Shown: one piece after another, positions 24,525-36,500 of the stretch
Layout of the letters: every line of letters starts with the position of its first letter
Numbering within the stretch: the first letter of the stretch is position 1
Program-made: the position numbers and the translations under genes
Notes under the pieces: model-generated
Told to the model about the DNA's origin: nothing
The model's input: the letters and a program-made list of their open reading frames with translations, nothing else
Database searches by the model: none
Assembly (NCBI RefSeq): GCF_032854445.1
Contig: NC_088300.1
Location: forward strand, 28,067,608 to 28,131,607
Direction: 5' to 3'
DNA length: 64,000 nt
Source of the DNA: Liolophura sinensis
Taxonomy: Eukaryota > Mollusca > Polyplacophora > Chitonida > Chitonidae

Positions 24525-27500
24525 ATGTCAGGTCAAACACCAGGAGACGAGAAGGCCGTTGAAGACATCGTATACAAGTTAAAATCACAGGGATTATTCG
24601 ATCAACTGAGAAAAGAGTGCCTAAATGATGTTGATACCAAGGTAAGAACACTACAACAACAACAACAGTTTTAACAAAGTTTGGACGGCCTACACAACAC
24701 ATAGTGACATTGTGCACGCAAACACTCCTCATTTATCGTGTTCATTGATCTGCAATAGGAACAAATGAAATGGCTCTTAAAGTGTAGACTGTCGTGTGAA
24801 TTATCATGCAGTGTAACTTTTCTGTGTATATTCACGTATGAACGGAGTCTACCCGACTATGACATGACGAGGCCTACTGTACCGGTATGACACCTTCCTG
24901 TCAAAATAAGCAACATCAGTTGCATAGGAGGAACTGGAAGTGCTGCTACAAAGCTTTGGTATATATGGGAGATGCTGTGTGCTAAATGATACAACGTCTG
25001 ACCCAAAAGCCCTAAAGTGGGAAGGTCTGTCAGCCACCTGCGGATAGTCGTGTGTTTCCCCTGGGCTCGGCCCGGTTTCCTCCCACCATAATGCTGGCTG
25101 CCGTTGTATAAATAAAATATTTATAAAACACCAATCAAATTAATAAATAAATAAAATAACCAAAAAGGCGCGGTGTTTTCCTGTCAGTTTGAGCCACTGT
25201 TGTGTTTCAGCAATCCCTAGCTGGAGGAATTACACATTTATTGGACCACAATCAGCTCTGGTTACGAGCATATCAACCATTTCAAGTCCACCATGATGTT
25301 GTCAAACTTTAAATAATAAATAGAATATTGCGCAGTAGATAGGTATTACAGCAAAATAATTAAATCCTCCTCTCCATGTCTAGATTTAATTCCTGCCATT
25401 TTTTCCTTAGTTGGGAGGTGTAGTCAGTGATGGTCCATAAACTCAAAAACTCATGCAGTGAACACTAAAGAAACACTGTACATACACTGATATCCATGGC
25501 TGTTGAACTAGGGAGCCCTTGCCTTCGAAAGTAAACTGTCAAAGTGAAGTGTTAAGCATCACCTGTTTCCTGATTTGTGCAGAAAACAAAGGAACATAAT
25601 CAAGTCGAGGGGCCATGCATATGTCACCAAAAATAGAATAATCTCCATTATACTTACAGCGGTAAAATAACAGCAAAAGACAAACAGCAGTAGGAATATG
25701 TGACCCCTAGAATAGTTCGCCATCTTTGATTCTGGCATGTCCACATTTCTGAACCAAGGGCCAGAAAAAAAAAGGGGGGGGGGGGGGGGGTAAGACAGGT
25801 CTTCTAACTGTCCAATTTTATTCTATTTTCACATATATTTATTACTGTAAAAAATGTATATAAAAGCATGTCACATGAAATTCCGTATCTTTATACACGG
25901 GTAGAGGATCCCGACTTTCAATTTTGGATTGGCAAGAAGTGCCCTAAGCATTCATTCTGACTTTCGATGATGCGCTGTAAGGATCTGTAATGCCTACAAT
26001 AAAGGATGAATACCACAGATATTTCTCCTGCAAAAGGTGGAAATATAATCCAGTCTACTCTAAGCGTCTTGTGGGTTATTTCCACTCCTCACTCAAAACA
26101 TAGTTATACTATTCATCTTTTACTGCGCAGTATTCTCTGTTTACTGCACTTTACCAACATTGTGGGTTGAAACAGGGAAATTATTTGAACCGAGTACTGT
26201 ACGTTATTTCATTCTATTTTCATCTTCAGCCAGCATACCAGAATCTTCGTCAAAGGGTAGAGTCTTATGTGGCAAGGTTTCTTTCACAACAAACATGGAG
26301 CCCAGAGTTAAACAAGAATCAGTTGCGAGACAGCTTACGTCGACAGATAAACCAGTAAGTGATAGATTTGACAGTGGTTTCAGGTACTTTGTGATGTACA
26401 GCTTTCCTGCTATTCTGGTAAATAAAGGCAGGCTAATATAGAACAGAAACCACTCTTCCGTTCTGTCTTGTTTTTTCTTTCTGGGAATAAAATCTACTGG
26501 CATATGTGTGATATATTTCAGAAGGAATTATTTGATTTTATGGTTGGTTCATTACTTGTTTTAGATCGGGAATGCTGTCAAGTGGGGTGGAAAGAATCAT
26601 AGAACAAGTTGTGAATCCAAAGATATTTACAATCATCAAACCTAAAATTGATGAAATTGTCTGTAAGCATCTTGGTATTGATCCAGAAGAAAGACAGAGA
26701 CAACAAGAGGAGCGGAAATCTCGTCAACAGCAGATTCAAAAACAACAATTTCAGCAGCAACAGCAGCAAAGACAGCAGCAGGCCCCAAATGTCAGTGAGC
26801 CACAGCCTCTGATGAGTTTGTCAACCTCAGTCACAGGTTTGTTCATTGGATTTCTTATTTGTTTTTTAGGTGACCTGAGCCTCTAGTCTTAGCCAGCAAA
26901 GCATTTTCCATTTCTCTTCATCTACACTTTTGCTATAAAAGAATAACAATACGTTTCATTTCCAATTAAATTTACCTGCTTATTTTAGTATTAATATATG
27001 TACATGTACAATATTTTTGAGAAGGCACCCAGACATTCCCAAAGTTACTTTGTTCAAAACTTTTAAGGCAACACTTTGAATGCATTGAATACAGTAATAA
27101 CTGAGAATTGGTGTTGTTTCTGCTCATGTTTAATCAGGCCCAGTCCCTGGATACGACAGCTTGCCTGGAGTAGGAAGCAACATGTATACAGCTTATAGCC
27201 CCAGTGCTAACTGGCACAGACCCTTTGGTACCATGCTCAATCCTCATTTAAATTCTAACTATCAGGTAAACCCTCTCTATCCCCAAGGCTATGGCTCTTA
27301 TGGCATGGCCTCGCCTATGTACCCCTATATCCAACAGGGCTGGGCCATTCCTCCTTTCCCGGGGATGCCTCCAATGTTTCCCCAGCAACCACCTCCCCCT
27401 ATTCCTCCAGGGACAGGTTCCGAAGGAGTTCCTGCAGTTCCCGCCCCTCAGTTTACAGAACCACCTCCGCCACTACCGACTGAGCCATACTCAGCGGTTG

Positions 27501-30500
27501 AGCAAATGGAAACGGTTCCTGCCCCACCCCCAGAACCTGAGCCCTCGACCAATGATTTGACACCCCCTGGCATGACCCCAGTCACCTTACCCGTAGCACC
27601 CTCAAAGCCTGAAAAAGCAGAAAAGCCTACAACAGAAAAAGTTGACAGTTCAAAGGCAGCAGAGGTGAAAAAAGAGAAGGAGAAACCCAAGAAAACCGAA
27701 GCTAAGAGCAAATCTGAAAGTAAGCCAGCAGACGGTACGTACAACATTCTTAAAGATATTCCATTGCCAATCCCTCTTCCTGGGCGGAGTGAATCTGGAT
27801 ATCAACCTGGAAAAGAATCCAAGAAGAAAGCTAATGGAGGAAATGGTACTAGGGCGAAGGACAAACTTGCGTCTGTTTCTCAGGATAAAGGGAAGGAAAA
27901 AACAAAGGATTCTGGTGCACAGAAGGACACCAAAGACACTGAGAATAAAACTGAATCTGATAAAAAGGTTACTGAAAAATCAAAAAGTTCCACTTCTGAT
28001 AGTGTTTCTAAAGGCAAAAATGGTGGCTCTGCCAAAGTTTCCAGACATTCAGGGGAGAAGCATCAAGTGTCACAAACATCAAAACCAACACCTCAACACA
28101 TTAAACAGTCAAAGGAACAGGATAGACAGAAGGACAGTAAGGACAGTGCAACAAAGGCTGTAGAAAAACCTTCAGGTAAAGATTCTGAGTCAAAAGAAGA
28201 GGATTCCAGGAAGGTAGATGTTGTAAAAAGTAGTTTGACTGCTGAAAACCTGGAGAAGCTGTCGGCGACTCAGCAGACCAAACAGTACACGTTCTCGTGG
28301 ACAAAGGGCGATGAGGTGTCGAGTATCACAGTCAGCTCTGTCCACACCAGTGACTTGTCCTCGTTTGAAGACGACGCAGCTGTGGACTCAGACATGGACA
28401 GTGAGGATGTCCTGAGTGATGAGAAGGAGATGTCCGCAGAGAAACCAGAAGATAATGCAGGTATAAAAAGCTGCCTTTAATCACATTTACAGTAGTGTGT
28501 GCAGGGTGGTTAGCCTGAAGTTGTTATTTAGTGGTATTAGCTGTGATTTTTCTTAGAGTGTTCTTGTGATGTATTAAAGTGAAGTCTGTTGTAAAGTCGT
28601 ATTACTCTAATCCTCAACCTTTTTGAATATGAAAGAGCAAATTTCAGTGCAATTTATGCACATTTTTAATATGATTTTGGAGACAAAACTAAATTGATTA
28701 AATTGGCCAATATCAGCGCTTCACAAAAAGTATAATTTTTGCAGTCCCACAGTATAATGCCTTCAGGACATGCTTAAATAAGCACCCTGCAAAAATGCGA
28801 AAGGGTTGAAGAATTACAGTATCATTTGCTTCATGTTACATCAGGTCAGAGCAATATGAATTTGACACGTTATCCAAGTAAGTCTTTGACTGTACTTTCA
28901 ACCAAATTTGATAAGATTTCATTACTGCTGAATTGGTTCAAGTCACCTAAATGCATCCTTTATATCTGCCTCCATTATGTTCATTTCATTTGCTCAGTTT
29001 ATGGGCTTAGTTTATATGAGGGTTGGTGACACAGCTTACTGCGAAAGTTGAATCTGAAAGATGTCTGGATTTCAGTAGAGCTCTCATGATATTATTTAGA
29101 CATAGTTAGTTTTGGAAGGCTTCATACCATTTACACTGTGTTGTAGATATGATATTTTTAAGGAACACTGCACTGGATGTTCTGTTTTAGTTTCCACAGG
29201 AGAGAGTGCTGATGTGAGTGGCAGCCAGTCAGAGTCTGTGGAAGTCACCAGTCCCATGAAGCCGGCCGATGCTCCTGCTCCTGTGGATGTTCAGATTACT
29301 ACACCCAGACCAAAGAAACTCATCTCACTGATGTATAACTACAGTGATAGTGATGACGATGAAACCAGGGAGGAAAGGAAGGCCAGAATTGTGAGTTCAC
29401 CCTGGACAGGGAATTTGTGGATTCCCTGCCCTCACTGTCCTTGGAAGCTTCGTGACAGTATGTGGTCAGTGTGCCATTTGCACTCCCTAACACTGATATT
29501 AGACCACTCGTCTTCAACCAGTAAGGTGTGCTCACATGGGAAAGTTTGTCAGTGACTTGCCAAAAGCCAGTTGTTTAACCAGTGTTTTCTTCTCGGTTTT
29601 TCTCCACCATGAAAATTGACTGTGATAGTGAAAAAGGTATCTTTTTTTTTTGTTTGGCAAAAAAAAAAAATCAGATAGAAGTAATTTTAAAATGTGATTT
29701 TATGAAATTTTCTTTTTTATACATTCTATGTACAGGTTAAGTTTTTTTCAGTAAATATTTTCAAGTCATTTGTCCTCAGGCCCGTGAGAAAGAAGAGAGA
29801 TATGCCAAACGTTTGCAGAGACGAGCAGAACTGGATGCTAAACGGAAAGAGAGAGAAGAGGAGAAAGTGAGAATAAGAGAGGAAAAGAGGAAAGGGAGGC
29901 TTTCTGAGTCTGACAAGAAAACTCAATCTGAAGGTAATCCCAGCTGAGGTTCAGTCAACCAATGAACTTCTTGCTCCTTTCTGATTATCATGTGTCTGAA
30001 GTTGATTAGTACCGAAGCTTATTTTTGGCAAGCCTTGTTATTTGAAGCTAAATCGAACTGTAATATGCTTTATCCTATGTAGCCCTCAAAATTGCTCAAA
30101 CTGTATTTCACCAGAAGTTTATCATTTTCCAAGTCACAGTTTGGCTTGATTAAGATTTAGTCATCCATGTTATAGAGTTTGTTGTGAAGTTTAGTTAAAG
30201 GAGAAGAAAACTTAAAAACATGACACTATAGGTTGAAAAGAGCACATTTTTGTCTGTGGTGGTGCCTACTGCATAATTTTGCGATTTTTCCTCGCCATAC
30301 GCGGTAAGCCAGAATACGGCAAAGCTGGCATAAGTCGCTGTCCATCACGTCCTCCATCTTCAACACCCTGTAATTTATGCTGGGGTGTGTTGTCTCTCAG
30401 CCAGTGACAAGCTTTAAAACTGCCTGCTTGTTTGTGTAAACTCTGAACCTATGGGCAGCATTCTAGTTTCCCAATAGTCATACGGAAAACAAACTGTACT

Positions 30501-33500
30501 GTTCGCTACCTTCAGGGAAGAAGAGTTTTACCGGAAATGTACGAACTGCACTTCAGCGGTTTCCAACAGCAATTCACCTCCTAACACAGAAGACTTCAGT
30601 ACTAGTTCTTAGGCAAAATCGAGTCAGATTTTGACGCTGACTTTATTTGTAATTTATCAACTTGAGGTACATTTTTTGAGAAACTTGAGAATTTTTTTTA
30701 TGGCATGCACCTGTGAGGAAATGCATACACTTGTCAATGGTATTTCATTGATATTTAAATTTTATTCTCCTTTAATATTGTTATCAGAAAAAATTTAACT
30801 GTTGGCATCGATAGTGTCATTTTAAGACTTATAGATGCTTCTGACTGTGCATTTTTACATTCCAAACTTTAGGTGAGATAAAATAATGAAATAGTGTAGT
30901 ACAAACCCAGTGGCCTGGATTCATACATTCATCATTCTTAAAACTGTCTCCAGTGTGCAGGAAAAATTCAGTACCACGTGTTCTGAAGTTATGAATAGCT
31001 AAAACAGCAAGTCAGAGCTGTTTTGTGAATAGAAAGCTACATGTGAAAATGAATATGCCTGTGAAAAGGGTAGTAAAATATATAAAAAAAGCCTAAATTC
31101 AGGTTAAAGAAAAAAGTTCCAAAAAAAAATACCATGAAAATTTTTTGAGGCGTAGAAGAATTTTGGACTTCTATGAATTCTGTCACTGTAATGTGCTTGT
31201 CCATATTCAGAATCTGAAGGAGCCAAGAATGCCAGCTCTTCTACTGAGCCTCAGAAATCAGAGGAGTCAGAAGACAAACCTGCTGCAACTCCCGCTTCTC
31301 CAAAGAAGAAGACCAAGAGGGAGCTCAAGGAGCAACTGAGAGAGCAGAAGGTCATGGAGAAGAAGTTAGCTCTGAGGCGTCAGAGAACCCGTAACCGACG
31401 CTATACCTCGGAGGAATTCACGTCCATATTCACAGAGAAACAGCAGCCGTTCTCAAGTCAGAGTTATGCGAATGTCAAGGAGCAGAACGTGGAAGACACC
31501 AGTGTGGTGGAGGATGCTGTAGTGGTGGAAGAAACAGTTGTGGTAGAAGAAACCGTTGTGGTGGAGGAGGCAGCTGTAGTGGAGGATGAAGCTCTCGTGG
31601 AGGACACAGCAGTTGAGGAGAAGTCGCATGTTGTAGAGAATATAGGTGTGGTACAGGAGACCAGTGTACCCGAGAGCACTGACAAACCAACTGGTGATGT
31701 CACCCCTGGGAAAAGCCCCCAGTCCCCCAAGTCCCCAGCCACACCCACGCAGGATGAACCATGTGTGTACCCCGTCCCCGAGAGCACCAGCTCCCTCCCC
31801 ACAGGAATACCTGTGTACGAAATCACAGCAGCCCCTACAACAACACTCACCATAGGTCAGGTCATTCACGAGACACGTTCTCGAACACGGAAGTTAAGTG
31901 ATGAGCGGAAGAGTAATGAGACCCATTCCACAGGGAGGCCCGGATCCCCTTTTAGTGACATATCAGAGACTTCCAAACCAGAGTCAGTCGGAGACTCGCA
32001 GGAGAGGCGACCAAAGCGCCGGCGGATGGACAGTATCAGCCCAGGGAGTGCAGAGGGCACAACCAGCCGTACCAGAAGGAGCAGTGGTGTTAGTCCATCA
32101 GACAGTCACAAGTATGTTCTTATTCTGTTTTATTTGAAGATCTTTGAAAGCACAGCAAACATAGTGTCTTAATATAGGATACAGTTGAGGTGATGCCAAA
32201 TCACGTTTCCAACGTGACTTTTCTTCAAAAGGATACTATCTAGCCAAAAATATGCAAATCTTGCTCTTAAGTTTGATTTCATGAATTTCATGCCACACTG
32301 AATGTAATATGTGTGCAGTGCTACTCATAGGTTAAAATGAAAATAATTGCTCTTCATGAAGGGCCTAATTTTATATGAATTGTATTTAGTGTAAAATCTG
32401 ATTTTATTGACCATTGCATGTGCAGATCATGCCCTATGGGTTGTTCGTTGGCTACTACTCTGGGGTCAGATTTTTTAACAGTGGGGGATTTAGCAGTCAA
32501 GTATCACATGACTTGAACATTATGCAGTTTTACAAAGTGCTCAATCAGGCGAGCTACTGGTATTCTTCGAATGCCTTGTTTATTCTGGCCTACTGAAACT
32601 TACAAAGATGATTTAGAAAGCTTTAAATTTGAAGGTTTATTTATTTTTTTCTGGCTATATCCTTGTGCTTAGCCGATGTGTGAACTAAGGGGCAGCCAAA
32701 GGGATTAACTCCAGTAAAGATTTCTAAAACTGATATGTGTTTATCTTTACATACATAAAAAAATTAATGAAAAGTGTGGAGTGAAATATTGAGAATAAAA
32801 ACTCACAAAACTGTGTCTAAATTTAGGAACAAATTGACATGATATGCTTATACAAGTGTTACTGATTCAGAATATATAGTCCTATATATGTTTAACAGTA
32901 AGAGACTGGTAATAATTGGTAGAAGTTATGGATGTCACTTTTTTCACCAGGACTAGGTTTAGAGTCCTTAAAAGCTCAGTTTAACTCATTTAATGTGGAA
33001 CAGGGATAGAAGGATTCAAAATTATTTCAGATGATTAAGAATTAAAACCTCAACTGTAGATAACTACATGTGTATGTCGTCTAAGATCAGCATGGAATCC
33101 TCTGTTCCTTGACTGAGGAAAATGTTTGCCTTTTACAACATGTTGAATGGCAGTGTTGTAAATAGTAATTGTTAGTAGTCACTACACAATTCATGTGTAT
33201 TCCCAAATTGTATCCCACTTGTAGAGGTGCTACAGAAGGGCCTGATGTGCGCACAAGAGGGAAGAGGTATAGTGTTGATGACCTTTACAAACCACGCACC
33301 ATCCATCGCAGGTCACTGTCACCTCCCCCGTCTCCACCCGCCACTCCTAAGACGCCCACTTCCAGGTATAGTGTTATGCCATCAGCATTTCTTCCGATTG
33401 TGTACAGGTATGTGCATGCAAATGTACACATGTACACATCTGTTTAAAAGTGTTTCGTACTGTAATTCTTTTATGTTGTACCGTGTGTATGCCTAACTTC

Positions 33501-36500
33501 AGATTGATCTGTTGCTGTAGATTTTCTGTCAAACTTTTAATTGATGAAATTTTCAAAAGATGAATATTCAGACTTTTCTTTCCTGAACTGGCTTTCTTTG
33601 CCGGAATGACCATTGTCTGTCAGTGAAAAAAAAAAAGAAAAAATTGTTTTGCATGAATAAAATGCTGACCAAAACAAATTGGCATGATTTATAGCCTGCT
33701 GTTCTTTTACACAATTTATTATCTCACTGTGTCCTTCAGTTAAAATGATATTGATTTATGTAGTTCTCTTTGTTTCCTTTCATCTGTCTTTATCTGACTG
33801 GGTATGTATGTTACTATTGTTGACAGTGGATTTACTCTATTCAGTTCCATTCCATAGGTCATGGCCCCATTTCTTTCCAAACTTCCACTCCTCTTGTGTA
33901 TCAGTTATCTCCCTTGGTCACAGTTACCTCCTTTCGTGATGCTTAGACCTGTGAAAGGGTGTACTTCGTCACAGACATTACTTAGATCCTTGTATACTGC
34001 TTTTCCTATCGATTAGTTTTTAGCTTATTTCTTGGTTGTTCAGACACTGTATAAGAAAGTTCCTCTTGGTACTGTAATTTGTGATAAATTCCTGTCAACT
34101 CCAAGCAACTGGTATTATTACAACAAGTGATATACAATAACAAGACCTGACAATTACTTCAACATACACAGCTTCTAAGGTGAAATCTGGACAGAACATT
34201 TACATGACATTATACACATTTTTAAAAATTATTGAACTTATCCATCTTTAGTGATCAAGGGAAATGTTAATATGGGTGAAGGATGGTTATTGATGCAGCT
34301 ACACATATGTTTGTATACATGTACATGCTTGTCCACAAATACACGGCAGCTTTTCAATATTGTGATCTGTTTCATTATCTTACCATGACATCTTTCTTAT
34401 GAACACTCTGCAGTATACTGTACTTAATAGCATCTTTACAATCTGAAAGAGCTACTGTGCTTCAAATATATACTGCCATGCAAGTCATTGATTATTTGTG
34501 GGTAGAGTTTAGTTACTCTCAGAGATTATAGAGGGCATCCGCAGGTATGCTGAGAAGGACAGAGGCTTTTTCTCTGAGACATACTAAATATTGTGTTTGA
34601 TTTTAACGTTACGACACCAGAATGATTTCCCTTGTAAAGATGTGTGGCGGTTTAGACTTTGGTATGATTTGCCTCAGAGTTGAAACTAATACTGTTTGTG
34701 AGGCAGCCATGTTTCTCACCTCTTGGACACAACATTGCAGTCTAGAGATAAATGAGTTTTTATGAAACTACGCAGGGGTTGACTCATTCAGCTTTATAAA
34801 CTGTGGCTTAATATCAGGAGGTTTGACAGGTTGTTGACAAAGGATGGAGGCTTTCTGGAAGCCCTTCTGATTCCTCCAACCATAAACAATACCATCATTG
34901 CGTAGGTCAAAAATTCTGAAGTCCAACGTTGTACACTAATCAAATAAAGAAATAAATTCACTACCAGGGTATATCAGTGTCACTTTTATTCATGTGCACC
35001 AATTTTCAGCTTTTTTTGTTTTCTGTTGCTTTTTTCATCTGCTGTAATTATATCAAATTACATATATTTGATATATCTGTCTGATATACCTATGCCTTGC
35101 AGTGTGAGAGCTGAACAATGCAATATTGCCAACCAGAAGCTTAAAGGCATAACTACAACAGTCAAATATACTTGAATATAGCCATTCCATTTCCCTTATC
35201 CTTTGTTCTATGTCTTTTGACATACCATGTATGCTATCAACCTGGTGGACAAGGTTTGATTTTGCACTTGTTTGTTGTGTAGAGATCTGGGCCTTCATCC
35301 CACAGCATTTTGTCTCACTTTCTCTTCCTATCCCCCTAAGGTTTTAATCAAATGTCTGTAACTTACTATGACCCCGTCTGTTTAAGCAGTACTCATCGCC
35401 GTTCTCCCCTGTCAGCAGAAAGTTCCGCCTCAGGTCCTGAGAGAAGACTTCACCCCCCGTCCCCACCCCCATTGTCAGCCCCCAACACCTCCAAACGGTA
35501 AGCATTTTGAACATACCTACATGTGTTTGATAGTGTTACCTATATAGGTTCATGTAGTAACTTCAGGGAAGGCCAACCTTCTTTCTCCATTATACATAAA
35601 TAATCCTTTGCAAGGTACATAGTATGTAGTATTTGCACCTTTAGATTGTCCAGACTTGTTGTATTTCACCTAAAGTTTAGCATTTTTCAAGTGACACATT
35701 TTGCTTGATTTGGATAGATTCATCCCTCTTATAGGGGCATTTATAAGTTTTTTATTTGATTTTTGATTAATTTCTTATCCGGACATTTAAGTGTTGGCAT
35801 GAGAAATGTCAGTTTGTGGTTAGCCATAAGCGATACCATTTTGGAAAAGTTCATGCGGAATATTGTGTACTCTATTTGCTGCATTGAATGAGTCTTTAGA
35901 CGAATTCATTGGAGGCAAGTGGTTGAGGTAATATTTAGAGATACCAACCAATGTTGTAATAGGCTGTTCCGTTTGTATCAACAGTGAGTCTAAACTTTGG
36001 GATTCTGTCAAAGACTTTATGAGTTTTGGATAGTCCGTGAGCTCGTCCAGGTTGGGCAGCATGAGGTCTTAATAAATTGAAATCTTCGTCGGTAAGCTCG
36101 CTTCTGTTCTTCAAGGCCCTGAGAAAAGCTTGAATGGTATTCAGTTGGGTTAAGGTTGGATTAGGCTGTAGTTGTTTGAATTTGGTCTTGTCAGAAGATA
36201 AAGATATGCTGCTTTCATAGTTAGGCTTCATTATTACAGTGCCATTTCCTTTGTCAGGCTTCATTATTACAATGCCATTTCCTTTGTCAGGCTTCATTAT
36301 TACAATGCCATTTCCTTTGTCAGGTTTCAAAATTCTGTCTTCTGTCATCAATGTCCAAAATATTGTATACAAGGCATTGAGGAGAAAGTGTTACCTTTTC
36401 TCTGGGATCTGGGTAGAAGATCTTGTCGCTTAAGTTGTTCCCAGGTGGAGAATTCAACAAAAACAATTTCGTCAGATTCCTTAGGGGTAGTTGCTGGCCC

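Noticed and set aside
27448-28163. Other-frame ORFs over BOD1L1 exon 4
   Set aside because: They overlap the long in-phase exon and are low-complexity.
31453-31869. Minus-strand frames of 138, 129 and 71 codons
   Set aside because: Antisense shadows of the GTGGAAGA-type repeat in BOD1L1 exon 7.
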